A stretch of 64,000 nt of DNA from Gordonia westfalica (GCF_900105725.1 NZ_FNLM01000036.1:248001-312000), one strand, 5' to 3'; numbered from the stretch's first letter, positions 1 to 9,273 are shown. Numbers and translations are program-made. Notes: generated from the sequence alone by a model not told the origin.

Positions 1-579
1 TCGGATGGCGCGGCGCTTCCCGGTGCCGAGGTCAGGGTGGTGGGCGAAGACGGCTACGAAGTCCCGCGGGGCAGCGAGGGCGACATCGCCTACCGCGGAC
101 CCTCGCACATGATCGAGTACCTCAACCGGCCCGAGGAGACCGCCGAACTGTTCACACCTGAAGGTTTTTCGCGTTCCGGCGATGTCGGCGTGATGACCGA
201 CGACGGATTCGTCCGGGTGACGGGACGGACCAAGGACATCGTCATTCGCGGCGGCATGAACATCAGCGTTCGCGAGGTCGAGGACAAGCTGGCCGACCAC
301 CCGGATCTCTTGGCCCTCGCCGTGGTGGGGATGCCGGATGAGAAACTCGGCGAGAAGGTCTGCTGTTACGTCGTCGCCAAGGCCGGACACACCACACCGA
401 CCGTGGACGAGCTCCGCGACTACCTCACGAGCCGCGGTGTGGCGATCCAGAAGACGCCGGAGCGGGTCATCGCGATCGATGAATTGCCCATGACGGCAAC
501 CGGGAAGATCCAGAAGCACGTCCTCCGTAAGAAGGTCGCCGACGAACTCGACCAGCCGTCTGCCGCGGGTGCACTCTGA
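1..579 (+). CDS. Acyl-CoA ligase, C-terminal part (cut by window edge)
   Basis: The reading frame is open from base 1, so this is the last 192 residues of an ANL-superfamily acyl-CoA synthetase, which activates a carboxylic acid via an acyl-AMP. Visible motifs are SGDVG, the hinge region VTGRTKDIVIRGGMNIS, the EVE that follows it, and the C-terminal MTATGKIQK containing the catalytic lysine of the adenylation step. The style of the C-terminal domain, together with BadH/BadI-like genes downstream, suggests a cyclohexanecarboxylate-CoA ligase (AliA-like), but the substrate-binding half is outside the window. A tandem hotdog thioesterase follows on the same strand and is probably cotranscribed. 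Confidence 0.85.
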   Translation, partial: SDGAALPGAEVRVVGEDGYEVPRGSEGDIAYRGPSHMIEYLNRPEETAELFTPEGFSRSGDVGVMTDDGFVRVTGRTKDIVIRGGMNISVREVEDKLADHPDLLALAVVGMPDEKLGEKVCCYVVAKAGHTTPTVDELRDYLTSRGVAIQKTPERVIAIDELPMTATGKIQKHVLRKKVADELDQPSAAGAL

Positions 580-638
580 ACGCGGGCCGGATCCCAACCG
601 ACGACTTCGTCGTCAGCGGCGCGGAAGCGCTTCTGCGC

Positions 639-1379
639 GTGCGTCCGATTTCACTCGGGGCGGATCGGGCCGAGTTGGCTGTCGAGTCCGGGCCATGGTT
701 GGCCGACCCGATCGCCGGCGTGAGCCGAGGCTCCCTCGGGGTGGCTCTCGACGACGTCACCGGGCATGTCGTCGCGCGCGGAACCGACGAGCACCGATGG
801 CCGGTGAGCCTTTCCATCCGTATCGATTTCCTGGCCGACCCACCGCTGGACAAGACGTCCATGAGCGTCCACGGTGAATTGATCGCGCGTGACGAGCGCA
901 GCGGAACGACGCGCGGTTCGGTCACAGACGACTCCGGGCGGACCATCGCGCTGGTCACCCAGCGGTCGCACCTTGTCGCGGTCGAGGCACAGCCGACGAG
1001 TCCGCGGACATCGTTCGACCTTCCCTCGGTCGAGACGACCGTCCGGGACGCGTTGGGATTCACGGTCTCCGCCGGCGGCATTGTCGAGTTGCCGCCGACA
1101 CCGCTGGCGGCCAACGGGATGGGCAATGTCCATGGCGGCGTGCTGATCTGCGGATCTGAGTTCGCCGCCATGTCGGCGGTCGATGCTGGTGGTGTCCTCC
1201 GCACCACCAGCATCGACATCGCCTACGTCCGCCCGGGGAATGCCGGTGATACGACGACCTTCGCATGTGATGTCGTCCACCGTGGTCGTTCCATGTCGGT
1301 GGTCCGAGTGGTTGCGGCCGGTTCGACCGGAAAGCCCTGTGCCGTGGCGACGGTGATCGTGCAGACGGTGCCCGCGTGA
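639..1379 (+). CDS. Tandem hotdog (PaaI-type) acyl-CoA thioesterase
   Basis: A 246-residue protein made of two hotdog-fold halves. The second half carries NGMGNVHGGVLICGSEFAA, the usual PaaI/4HBT-type pattern of a conserved HGG turn followed by the central helix. Such proteins hydrolyse acyl-CoAs or act as acyl-CoA hydratases. The start is uncertain. GTG at 639 is the first standard start codon, but the frame stays open and coding-like back to a CTG at 576 overlapping the stop of the upstream ligase, so the true N-terminus may be about 21 residues longer. It is convergent with the lipase-like gene at 1432. Confidence 0.7.
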   Translation: MRPISLGADRAELAVESGPWLADPIAGVSRGSLGVALDDVTGHVVARGTDEHRWPVSLSIRIDFLADPPLDKTSMSVHGELIARDERSGTTRGSVTDDSGRTIALVTQRSHLVAVEAQPTSPRTSFDLPSVETTVRDALGFTVSAGGIVELPPTPLAANGMGNVHGGVLICGSEFAAMSAVDAGGVLRTTSIDIAYVRPGNAGDTTTFACDVVHRGRSMSVVRVVAAGSTGKPCAVATVIVQTVPA

Positions 1380-1431
1380 AGGGATGTGCCCGCGGGCGTC
1401 TTACGTCGGTGGGGCGTTGTGGGTGAAGGGC

Positions 1432-2304
1432 TCATCCCGGCTGCCCGATCCGTGCCCGTAGCCAAGCGACCAGTTCGCCGATCACCTCGATGCGGTTGGT
1501 CTCGTTCAGCACTTCGTGGCGGCCGTCGGGGTACACAGTGGCGGTGACATCGGTGAACCCGGTGTCGCGGAAGCGTGCCACCAAGGGTTCGAACAAAGCC
1601 AGTCCCGCGTTCACCGGGTCCTTGTCGCCGACGGCGAGGTAGATGGGTAGATCCTTACGGACGCTCGCGAGCGCGGCCGGATCCGACAGCGCTCGGGCGC
1701 CGAGGAACATCGCGCGCGTCCCTTCCACGTCGAGACCGAAGCCGCACAACGGGTCCGCGACGTAGGCGTCGACGATCGAGTCGTCGCGGCTCAGCCAGTC
1801 GTAATCGGTGCGCGGTGGCGCAAATCCGGCGTTGAACATCGCCAGATCCAGCGGTGTGTCGAGATCCAGGGCCGGCTCGAGAAGATCGAGAGCCGCGGTC
1901 CCGGTCAGTGCGATCGCGTCGAACAGTTCGCTGTCTCGCAGCAGCGCTTGCTGAGACGCGAACGAGCCCATGCTGTGCGCGACCAGACCGAGCGGCAATC
2001 CGTCCTCGCGTTCTCGGACATGTTGTGCGAACTCTCCGATGTCGGACACCAAGGAGGGCCACCCTGAGGCGCCGACGTATCCGGGTTCCAGAGCGCCTGT
2101 CGACGCGCCGTGGCCGCGCTGGTCGTATCCGTAGACGACGAAGCCGGCGTCGTTCAGTGCATCGACGACGTGCTGGTAGCGACCGATGTGTTCGCCCATT
2201 CCGTGCACCAGTTCGACAGCGGCCAGGGGGCGCGTCGGTGGTGACCATCGATGGGCTGCCAGGGCGACTCCGGCGACATCGGTGAAGGTGAACGAGTCAT
2301 GCAT
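1432..2304 (-). CDS. Alpha/beta hydrolase, monoacylglycerol lipase type
   Basis: A 290-residue serine hydrolase of the monoacylglycerol-lipase/S33 group. It has the oxyanion-hole segment HGMGEH (about residue 34), the DQRGHGAS stretch, the nucleophile elbow AHSMGS with Ser111, and a late histidine in DGRHEVLNE (about residue 267). No signal peptide or membrane segment is visible, so it is probably cytoplasmic. It is transcribed away from the MFS gene at 2590 and shares the intergenic region holding a TTTGGT-type operator. It may hydrolyse an ester or lipid precursor feeding the acid pathway, but the substrate cannot be read from sequence. Confidence 0.8.
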   Translation of the reverse strand: MHDSFTFTDVAGVALAAHRWSPPTRPLAAVELVHGMGEHIGRYQHVVDALNDAGFVVYGYDQRGHGASTGALEPGYVGASGWPSLVSDIGEFAQHVREREDGLPLGLVAHSMGSFASQQALLRDSELFDAIALTGTAALDLLEPALDLDTPLDLAMFNAGFAPPRTDYDWLSRDDSIVDAYVADPLCGFGLDVEGTRAMFLGARALSDPAALASVRKDLPIYLAVGDKDPVNAGLALFEPLVARFRDTGFTDVTATVYPDGRHEVLNETNRIEVIGELVAWLRARIGQPG

Positions 2305-2412
2305 CTGAAGTCCTCATCTCGATGTGAACCCACGAACCGCTTCAGACTCTAGTGACAACGGCGGCTTCTGGAACCGGGTTCCACCCTTCCGCGCGAAAGG
2401 TCCTACTTCGAA

Positions 2413-2427
2413 ATTGGCCCTACCAAT
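2413..2427. promoter_or_regulatory. GntR-type operator site 1
   Basis: Inverted repeat ATTGGC-CCT-ACCAAT lying between the divergent hydrolase (starts 2304) and MFS transporter (start 2590). It fits the window-wide pattern TTTGGT-N3-ACCAAA found upstream of the GntR gene at 16466-17239. The rest of 2305-2589 shows no other clear gene. Confidence 0.6.
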
Positions 2428-2589
2428 TGTCGAATGGTCCATTTACAGTCTGTGCAGCGCATCACATCGATGATCGACACCGGTTCGGATCACATCAACC
2501 GATGCGTGCGTCGGCGCAAGTCCGGCGGTCGCCATGCCTCCGATCACGCTGACGTGCGGAAGCAACCTGTTCAGAGAAAGTGGTGGGTG

Positions 2590-4014
2590 ATGGATCTCGA
2601 CGAGTCGGAGTCGAACCGCACGTCAGGAAAGGTGCCGATCGGCCGCAGTGCATACGACACTCTCGAGGAGGTGATCGATCGCATCGGAATGAATCCGGTC
2701 CACCTGCGGATCTTGCTGATTGCCGCATGCGGCGGGCTGTTCAACGTCATCGAGCAGTACAACATCGGTTATGCCGCACCACTTCTGGTGGAGCAGTGGG
2801 ATCTGTCAGCGCGTTCGGTGGCGTGGCTGTCGTCCGCCACCTTCCTGGCGATGGCCGTCGGGTCGGTGGTGTCCGGCATCTACGCGGACAGGCTGGGACG
2901 AGAACCGCTCTTCATCGTCAACATCCTGATCTACAGCGTCGGTGCTCTCATCGCGGCCTTCGCGCCGAACTACGAGGTGCTGCTGTTGGTGCGGGTCATC
3001 GTCGGAATCGGACTCGGCGGTGAGATGGCACTCGGATACACGCTGGTGGCCGAGTTCATTCCGCGCCGACAACGTGCGGCCTCGAGCGCAACGATGAGCC
3101 TCATGCATGGCGGAGTCGGGATCTGGGCGGCATCGCTGCTCGCCGCTGTGATCCTCGGGCCAGTGGCTGCCGTACTGGGCCACCCGGAATACGCATGGCG
3201 AATCCTGCTGGGAGTCATGGTCTTCCCTGCGATTCTGGCGTTGATCGCGCGACGGAGCATGCCCGAGACCCCGCGATTCCTGCTTCGAGCGCATCGCATC
3301 GACGAACTCAACCTGACGCTGACCGCCCTCATGCAGAAACGCATTCGCCTGGGTGCGGGAGACGACGTCACCGTCTTCGTGGAGCCAGGGACCCGGCCGG
3401 AAGACGACCCCGCGGCGAGGCTACGGGACCTGTTTCATCCGAAGCTGCTCCGTAAGAACCTCATTGCGTCGGTTCTCGCCACGACGCTCTTCGCCGGAGT
3501 TGCATCGCTGACGGTCTATGTCCCCACCGTTCTCGTCGACCTCGGTTATGAAGCGAGTTCTGCGGCCGCGATCTCGACCCTGATCACCTTCGGCGGACTG
3601 CTCGGTGGGGTGATCGGAATCGTGGTGGGGCACCGCCTTCCTCGCCGCTTTGTTCTCGCGACATGCGCACTCACCAGTGCGATCGCGCTCGCCGTCTTGG
3701 TCGCACATCAGACCACTCTGCTGGTCGTCGTTCTGGGGTTCGCGACAGCACTTGCGTTGCAAGTGTTCTCGGGTTCGTTCTGGGGATACCTGCCCGAGCT
3801 CTACCCGACACGTGTCCGGGCCCTGGGGGTTGCCTTCGCGACCACGGTGGGCCTGGTGGTCGGCGCATCGCTCGGGCCTCTGCTCGCCGGCACGTTGTTG
3901 GACACCTTCGGTTCGACGACGATGTTCACCGCTCTCGCGGCGGTGATGCTGGTCATGCCGACGGCTGCGGTATTCGGTCCAGAAACGCACCGACGCGCGT
4001 TGTCCGAGGACTAG
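2590..4014 (+). CDS. MFS transporter, metabolite:H+ symporter type
   Basis: A 474-residue, about 12-helix major facilitator. Signature segments are DRLGREP between helices 2 and 3, GIGLGGEMALGYTLVAEFIPRRQR in helix 4 and loop 4-5, and LYPTRVRALGVAF in the second half, typical of the sugar/aromatic-acid:H+ symporter branch. It probably imports the carboxylate consumed by the neighbouring acyl-CoA pathway. ATG at 2590 is chosen because it matches the usual short cytoplasmic N-terminus of the family; an in-frame ATG at 2434 would add 52 unlikely residues and overlap the operator region. The operator at 2413-2427 suggests control by the local GntR protein. Confidence 0.85.
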   Translation: MDLDESESNRTSGKVPIGRSAYDTLEEVIDRIGMNPVHLRILLIAACGGLFNVIEQYNIGYAAPLLVEQWDLSARSVAWLSSATFLAMAVGSVVSGIYADRLGREPLFIVNILIYSVGALIAAFAPNYEVLLLVRVIVGIGLGGEMALGYTLVAEFIPRRQRAASSATMSLMHGGVGIWAASLLAAVILGPVAAVLGHPEYAWRILLGVMVFPAILALIARRSMPETPRFLLRAHRIDELNLTLTALMQKRIRLGAGDDVTVFVEPGTRPEDDPAARLRDLFHPKLLRKNLIASVLATTLFAGVASLTVYVPTVLVDLGYEASSAAAISTLITFGGLLGGVIGIVVGHRLPRRFVLATCALTSAIALAVLVAHQTTLLVVVLGFATALALQVFSGSFWGYLPELYPTRVRALGVAFATTVGLVVGASLGPLLAGTLLDTFGSTTMFTALAAVMLVMPTAAVFGPETHRRALSED

Positions 4015-4028
4015 CGCGCCGATTACCG

Positions 4029-4072
4029 GAACCGCTGTGCCCGTGTCGACGACGATTCGGGCACAGCGGTTC
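4029..4072. terminator. Bidirectional terminator hairpin
   Basis: Perfect 15-bp stem (GAACCGCTGTGCCCG at 4029-4043 pairing with 4058-4072) and a 14-nt loop, between the convergent ends of the MFS gene (4014) and the MaoC gene (4111). Confidence 0.8.
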
Positions 4073-4110
4073 TCAGGTGAACCAGAGTGAATCGACCCGA
4101 TCGGGGGCGG

Positions 4111-4539
4111 TCAGTTCGACGCCACTCGGGCGCGTGCCCGCGCGCTGACGACGACCCGGTCGCCGACCGTGGCCTGTAGTGAGAGGTTGGCGACAGCGGT
4201 GTCCGCGGTTGTTTCGATCGAATCGACATCGCCTGCGAGCGTGAGTGTCTCGCCGATCTGCAGGGGTGAGGCGAAGCGCACGGAGAACCCGAGGAGGTGT
4301 TCGACGTGCACGAGGTCGGCAACCCATGCGGCGAGCATCCCCGCTTGCATCTGCCCCATGGAGATGACCCCGGGCAATCCGGCGCGCACCGCGTACTCCG
4401 GATCATGATGCAGCGGATTGAAGTCACCACCGGCTCCGGCGAATCTGACGATGTCGGTCTGGGTCACCGGGCCGATCGACCGGGGTTCGAGGTCCTGGCC
4501 GGCGGTGAGTAGGACGGGTTCGCGCATTGGTTCAGGCAC
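4111..4539 (-). CDS. MaoC-like (R)-enoyl-CoA hydratase, catalytic subunit
   Basis: A 142-residue single hotdog domain of the MaoC family. The hydratase-2 motif is seen as AGAGGDFNPLHHDPEYA (about residues 34-50), with the catalytic Asp and His. It hydrates trans-2-enoyl-CoA to 3-hydroxyacyl-CoA. Its start overlaps by 8 nt the end of the upstream hotdog gene (4532-4981), so the two are translationally coupled. They probably form a two-subunit hydratase like the HadAB or ChsH1-ChsH2 arrangement of mycobacterial-type fatty acid and steroid pathways. Confidence 0.85.
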   Translation of the reverse strand: MPEPMREPVLLTAGQDLEPRSIGPVTQTDIVRFAGAGGDFNPLHHDPEYAVRAGLPGVISMGQMQAGMLAAWVADLVHVEHLLGFSVRFASPLQIGETLTLAGDVDSIETTADTAVANLSLQATVGDRVVVSARARARVASN

Positions 4540-4981
4540 CTCTCTCGATCAGGACCTCACGTTGTACGACCACGGGTTCACCTGCGGCATCGACCCACGT
4601 GGTCTCCAGGGTGACCAGCCGCATCGTCCCGCCCCGCTTACCGTCCCGGGTCGTATCGTCGACGATCCGCCGGGTGCCCGTGAGGTGATCCCCGGCGAGC
4701 AACGGTCGCCGGAACTCCCACTCGACCGAACCGACGACCACCCGCTCGATGGCCAGGCCGAGTGCGGCCACGAACTCGGCCTGATTGCGATGGTGACCGG
4801 CGACGACCACATGTGTCGGGGTCGCCGGAATGCGCTCGAACCCGGCTGCCGTGGCGGCCGCGGGATCGACGTGCACCGCGTCCTCGGCGTGTGTCGCACG
4901 AGCGAACTCCCTGATCTTGCCCGACTCGACGTCGAACGAGACGACGTCGAGGACGTTGTCTCCCGGCACCGCGAGTCCCAT
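4532..4981 (-). CDS. FAS1-type dehydratase/MaoC N-terminal hotdog partner subunit
   Basis: A 149-residue hotdog protein of the HadA/FAS1-like dehydratase type. It lacks the D-x-N-x-x-H hydratase motif that its downstream partner carries, which is normal for the non-catalytic, substrate-accommodating subunit. It is the first gene of a two-gene minus-strand operon, starting 20 bp from a GntR-type operator (5001-5015) shared with the divergent acyl-CoA dehydrogenase operon at 5050. Confidence 0.75.
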   Translation of the reverse strand: MGLAVPGDNVLDVVSFDVESGKIREFARATHAEDAVHVDPAAATAAGFERIPATPTHVVVAGHHRNQAEFVAALGLAIERVVVGSVEWEFRRPLLAGDHLTGTRRIVDDTTRDGKRGGTMRLVTLETTWVDAAGEPVVVQREVLIERGA

Positions 4982-5000
4982 TGAATTCCTCCCTTGGGTT

Positions 5001-5015
5001 TTTGGTCTGACCTAT
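5001..5015. promoter_or_regulatory. GntR-type operator site 2
   Basis: TTTGGT-CTG-ACCTAT lies in the 68-bp divergent gap between the MaoC pair (start 4981, minus) and the acyl-CoA dehydrogenase (start 5050, plus), so one site could control both. A weak half-site GTTGGT follows at 5022. Confidence 0.7.
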
Positions 5016-5049
5016 TGTAGCGTTGGTCCGTAACGATGTGGAGGTTCGA

Positions 5050-6231
5050 ATGGATCTGAGCGATTCGCCCGACGAAGCCCGCTTCCGGACCCGCGTCCGC
5101 GACTGGCTGACCGAGGTGCTGCCGACCCTGCCGTGGCCTGAGCCCTCCCGGCTCGAGGACAAGCGCGAGTTCTGGTCCGCGTGGCAACGACAGCTCTACG
5201 ACGCCGGCTTCGCGGGCCTGTCCTGGCCCGAGGAGTTCGGTGGCGCCGGAGCCGATGCCAAGATCAAGGCCATCTTCAACGAGGAGATGGACCGCGCCGG
5301 TGCGCCGGAGCGGCTCAACATCATCGGCGAGGATTTCGCCGGCCCGACCATCGTCGCCTTCGGGAACAGTGAGCAGAAGCAGCGTTACCTCGGACCCATC
5401 CTGAAGGGTGAGGAGATCTGGTGCCAGCTCTTCTCCGAGCCGGAGTCCGGCTCGGACCTCGCTTCGCTACGGACGAAGGCCACGAAGGTCGACGGCGGTT
5501 GGAGCATCCAGGGCCAGAAGATCTGGACGTCGCGGGCGCAGATCGCGGACAACGCGATCCTGCTGGCACGCACTGGTGGTGGCGATCGACACAAGGGCAT
5601 CACCTACTTCCTGCTCCCCATGGACTCCGCGGGTGTGACGGTACGTCCGCTCGAGCACATGCTCGGCGAGGCCGAGTTCAACGAGGTGTTCCTCGATGAC
5701 GTCTTCGTCCCCGACTCGGCCGTTGTCGGCGAGGTCGACGGTGGCTGGAAAGTGGCGATGGGCACGCTCGCCTTCGAGCGAGTGGGAATCGCCACCGGCC
5801 GGGTGAACACGACCCGCGCGGTCAAGGACCTCGTGGCGCAGGTCTCCTCGACGACCGACGAGAACGGTGCTCCGCTCTCCTCGGATCCCACAGTCCGGCA
5901 GACGATCGCAGATCTGTACGGTCGGGCGCTCACCCACTACCTGATCGGCCAGCGGGTCATCACCGGTGCGGCGTCGGGTGAACCGCCCGGCCCCGTCGCC
6001 TCGATCGGGAAGCTCTACTTCTGCCCGCTGGTGGAGGACATCGCCGACTTCGGACTGTCGCTGGGGGAGATGGGCGGCCAGCTCGGTCTGTCCGACGGCC
6101 CGGCTGACGCCGTCCAGCAGCGGTGGCTTCGGCTCGCGTACCAAGCGCGTGGTACCGCGATCGCCGGCGGCTCGACATTCATCCAACGCAACATCGCGTC
6201 CGAGCGTGTGCTCGGGATGCCCCGCAGCTGA
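5050..6231 (+). CDS. Acyl-CoA dehydrogenase (large-type subunit)
   Basis: A 393-residue flavoprotein that introduces the alpha,beta double bond in an acyl-CoA. FAD/substrate-binding segments are LFSEPESGSDLASLRTKA and WSIQGQKIWTSRA. The C-terminal GGSTFIQRNIASERVLGMP is typical of the FadE subfamily used for cyclic or branched acyl-CoAs. ATG at 5050 is preferred over the upstream TTG at 5023 because GGAGG sits 6 nt before it and the protein then starts at the family's usual MDL-x-D. It is in one operon with the ligase at 6243 and a second, shorter dehydrogenase at 8212, so the two may form a heteromeric enzyme. Confidence 0.88.
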   Translation: MDLSDSPDEARFRTRVRDWLTEVLPTLPWPEPSRLEDKREFWSAWQRQLYDAGFAGLSWPEEFGGAGADAKIKAIFNEEMDRAGAPERLNIIGEDFAGPTIVAFGNSEQKQRYLGPILKGEEIWCQLFSEPESGSDLASLRTKATKVDGGWSIQGQKIWTSRAQIADNAILLARTGGGDRHKGITYFLLPMDSAGVTVRPLEHMLGEAEFNEVFLDDVFVPDSAVVGEVDGGWKVAMGTLAFERVGIATGRVNTTRAVKDLVAQVSSTTDENGAPLSSDPTVRQTIADLYGRALTHYLIGQRVITGAASGEPPGPVASIGKLYFCPLVEDIADFGLSLGEMGGQLGLSDGPADAVQQRWLRLAYQARGTAIAGGSTFIQRNIASERVLGMPRS

Positions 6232-6242
6232 GAGGTCGCGAC

Positions 6243-8201
6243 ATGAGTTCCTACGTCTGGAATCCCACCGCCGAGCATCTCGAGCGTGCCAACGTTCTTC
6301 GATTGGCACGCCGGCACGGCATCGAGTCGATCGACGAGTTGCGCCGACGATCGACGGCCGATGTGTCCTGGTACTGGGATGCCGCGGTGCAGGATCTGGG
6401 CATCCCCTTCGCGACCCCCTACGAGGCCGTGCTCGACACCTCCCAGGGCATCCAGTTCCCCGAGTGGTTCGTCGGGGGCACCTTCAACGCGGTGAACGCC
6501 TGCATCGACCGATGGCTCGCCGGCAGCGCGCAGCGCCCCGCGATCGTCCACGAGCGCGAGGACGGTGCGGTCACCACTCTGACCTACGCCGAGCTGGCCG
6601 AACAGGTGGGACGGGTGGCGGCCGGCCTGATCGAGTTGGGTGTGGGCGAGGGCGACGCGGTCGCGATCTACATGCCGATGGTTCCCGAGGCGGTCATCGC
6701 CTGCTATGCGGCGGTCGGGATCGGCGCGATCATCGTGCCTCTGTTCTCCGGATTCGCCGCCCCGGCGATCGCGTCTCGGTTGAACGACGCCGAGGTCACC
6801 GCAGTGGTCGTGGCCGACGGTACGGTCCGGCGGGGCCGGACGGTCGGCATGTCGGGCGAGTTGAGCAAGGCGCTCGCCGACACTCCGTCGGTTCGATCCG
6901 TGATCACCGTCCAGAACGTCGGCGCTGACGTCGATCTCGGGGTCGACGGCAGGGATGTCACCGTCACCGAGTGGGCGTCACTGGTCGCCGACGGCAAGCC
7001 GGGTCACGTCTTCCGGCCGTTCCCGGCGATGCAGACGATGATGCTCGGATACACCTCGGGCACCACCGGCAAACCGAAGGGTGCGGTTCACACGCATGCG
7101 GGCTTCACGATCAAGGTGGCCACCGAGGTGGCGTACTCGTTCGACATCTCCGAAGGCGACTCGTTCTGCTGGATCACCGACATGGGTTGGGTGATGGGCC
7201 CGCTCGCGGCTTTCGGCACGCACGCCAACGGCGCCACCCTGGTGTTGTACGAGGGGTCGCCCGATGTGCCGGACACGGCCCGGCTGTGGGATCTCGTCGC
7301 ACGCCACCGGGTGACCATGCTCGGCGTGTCGCCGACCCTGATCCGGGCACTGAAGTCGACGCCGCTGGAGCAGATCTCGCGATACGACCTCGGGTCGGTC
7401 CGCGTTCTGGGATCCACCGGCGAACCCTGGGATCCGGACTCCTATGACTGGCTTGCGGCCGAGGTCTTCGGCGGCCGGGTCCCTGTCATCAACTTCTCCG
7501 GCGGCACCGAGGTGGGCGGCTCCTTCCTGGCTCCCTATCCAGTGGAACCGATTCCGAGCTGCTCGCTGGGCGGCCCGTCACTCGGCATGGATGTCGACGT
7601 CGTGAGCGACGACGGAACGCCGCTGCGTGGCGCGATCGGCGAACTCGTGTGTCGTCAACCGTGGCCGGCGATGACCCGCGGGGTCTGGCGTGACCGCGAA
7701 CGGTATCTGGAGTCCTACTGGTCGACCTTCGAGGGCATGTGGTGTCACGGGGACTTCGCGCTGGTCGACGACGACGGCCGGTGGTACATCCTCGGTCGTT
7801 CCGACGACGTGATGAACGTGGCGGGCAAACGACTCGCGCCGGCGGAGGTCGAGTCGGTGCTCACCACGCATCCGGCAGTGGCCGAGGCGGCCGCGGTGGG
7901 GATTCCCGACCCGAAGAAGGGCGAGACGGTGTGGGCCTTCTGGGTTCCCCGCGCCGGTGCCGACACCGAGAGCGTGTCCGACGAGCTGCGTCGACTGGTC
8001 GCTGACGGTCTGGGCAAACCCTTTGCCCCATCACAGGTCTGGATCGTCGACGCGCTGCCGAAGACGCGGTCGGCGAAGATTCTCCGCCGGGCGATCCGAG
8101 CGGCTGCCACCGACACCGACCCCGGCGATCTGTCGAGCGCCGAGAACCCCGACGCGGTGGGCGCGATTCGAGACGTCGTCCGCGGCACGTCGGCGAACTG
8201 A
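6243..8201 (+). CDS. Acyl-CoA synthetase (acetyl/acetoacetyl-CoA synthetase-like)
   Basis: A 652-residue ANL enzyme, long like acetyl-CoA synthetases. Motifs in order: the phosphate loop YTSGTTGKPKGAVHTH, a tryptophan-rich stretch DMGWVMG, the aromatic/gate region NFSGGTEVGG, the hinge YILGRSDDVMNVAGKRLAP, and LPKTRSAKILRRAIR with the catalytic lysine. It activates a carboxylic acid with ATP and CoA. It begins 11 nt after the dehydrogenase at 5050 and is followed 10 nt later by the second dehydrogenase. The substrate is probably an intermediate or side-chain acid of the same pathway. Confidence 0.85.
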   Translation: MSSYVWNPTAEHLERANVLRLARRHGIESIDELRRRSTADVSWYWDAAVQDLGIPFATPYEAVLDTSQGIQFPEWFVGGTFNAVNACIDRWLAGSAQRPAIVHEREDGAVTTLTYAELAEQVGRVAAGLIELGVGEGDAVAIYMPMVPEAVIACYAAVGIGAIIVPLFSGFAAPAIASRLNDAEVTAVVVADGTVRRGRTVGMSGELSKALADTPSVRSVITVQNVGADVDLGVDGRDVTVTEWASLVADGKPGHVFRPFPAMQTMMLGYTSGTTGKPKGAVHTHAGFTIKVATEVAYSFDISEGDSFCWITDMGWVMGPLAAFGTHANGATLVLYEGSPDVPDTARLWDLVARHRVTMLGVSPTLIRALKSTPLEQISRYDLGSVRVLGSTGEPWDPDSYDWLAAEVFGGRVPVINFSGGTEVGGSFLAPYPVEPIPSCSLGGPSLGMDVDVVSDDGTPLRGAIGELVCRQPWPAMTRGVWRDRERYLESYWSTFEGMWCHGDFALVDDDGRWYILGRSDDVMNVAGKRLAPAEVESVLTTHPAVAEAAAVGIPDPKKGETVWAFWVPRAGADTESVSDELRRLVADGLGKPFAPSQVWIVDALPKTRSAKILRRAIRAAATDTDPGDLSSAENPDAVGAIRDVVRGTSAN

Positions 8202-8211
8202 GGAGAAGCGT

Positions 8212-9273
8212 ATGCACTGGGAGTTGTCCGACGAACAGGAGATGTTCGCCTCGTCCCTCCGTGAGTGGATCGGCGCAAAGTTCCCGACCGACGCGGTGCG
8301 GGAACTGCAGTCCGGGGGCGATGCGACGAGCTTCGGCGCCGCACTCCTCGGTGAGGGCTGGTGGGGCGTCGGCTATGCCGAAGAGGCCGGGGGTGAGGGC
8401 GGCGGTGTCCTCGAACTGGCCCTGGCGTCGCGCGAGTTCGGCCGAGCTGCCGTTCCCAACTCGCGGTGGCTGGCCGCGGCGCTGGCCGCTCCGCTCCTGA
8501 CTGCCGACGAACTCGCCGCCCAGGTGGCGGGCGAACGCCGGTTCACCGTGGCCACCCGGGCCGACCGCGTGCCGAGCTGGAATCCGGTGGAGACGAACGG
8601 GTCGGAACTGACCGGATCGGTCGCTCATGTCCTGGGCGCCATCGAAACGGACGTGTTCCTCGTTCCGGTCGACGGTCCCGACGGCCCGGGATTTGCGCGT
8701 GTCGAGGCATCGCAGACCACGGTGACCGCGGACGATCTGCTCGATCGATCCCGTGCGACGGGCATGGTCGACTTCGCCGGCGCGTCGGTCGCCGAGGTCG
8801 TGGGCGGTGTCGACGGTCTCGCCGAGACCGCGAACCTGGCGGCGGTGCTGGTCGCCGCCGACGCACTCGGCAGCGCGGAGCGGATGCTCGAGCTCGCGGT
8901 CGACTACAGCAAGCAGCGCAAGCAGTTCGGGCAGTTCATCGGCTCATTCCAGGCGGTCAAGCATGCTGCCGCGCAGATGCTGGTGACCGTGGAGGCGTCC
9001 TTCTCGACCGTGCTCTATGCCGCGGCAGCTGTCGACGCCGGCCTCGAGGACGTCGAGCCGATCGCGGCGGTCGCCAAGGCCCAGACCACCAAATCGGTCG
9101 CGGATCTCGCCGACACAGCACTGACCGTGCACGGCGCGATCGGGTACACGTGGGAGCACGATCTCCACCTGTTCTACAAGCGGGCCAAGCTCGATCGGAC
9201 GCTGTTCGGTGGTCCGAAGGCGTGGAACGAACGGATCGCCTCGGCTCTGTTGGACGGCACACCGTCGGAATGA
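8212..9273 (+). CDS. Acyl-CoA dehydrogenase (small-type subunit)
   Basis: A 353-residue divergent acyl-CoA dehydrogenase. The C-terminal domain is recognisable (QRKQFGQFIGSFQAVKH and HGAIGYTWEHDLHLFYKRAK), but the central FAD-contact segment normally reading EPxAGSD is not present in recognisable form. This is the usual look of the partner subunit in actinobacterial alpha2beta2 dehydrogenases such as the steroid FadE pairs. RBS GAGGAGAA lies just before ATG 8212. It probably pairs with the 5050-6231 product. Confidence 0.8.
   Translation: MHWELSDEQEMFASSLREWIGAKFPTDAVRELQSGGDATSFGAALLGEGWWGVGYAEEAGGEGGGVLELALASREFGRAAVPNSRWLAAALAAPLLTADELAAQVAGERRFTVATRADRVPSWNPVETNGSELTGSVAHVLGAIETDVFLVPVDGPDGPGFARVEASQTTVTADDLLDRSRATGMVDFAGASVAEVVGGVDGLAETANLAAVLVAADALGSAERMLELAVDYSKQRKQFGQFIGSFQAVKHAAAQMLVTVEASFSTVLYAAAAVDAGLEDVEPIAAVAKAQTTKSVADLADTALTVHGAIGYTWEHDLHLFYKRAKLDRTLFGGPKAWNERIASALLDGTPSE

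Noticed and set aside
1380..1431. Short palindrome GCCCGCGGGC between convergent genes as terminator
   Set aside because: Too short and without a loop or T-rich tail to support a call.
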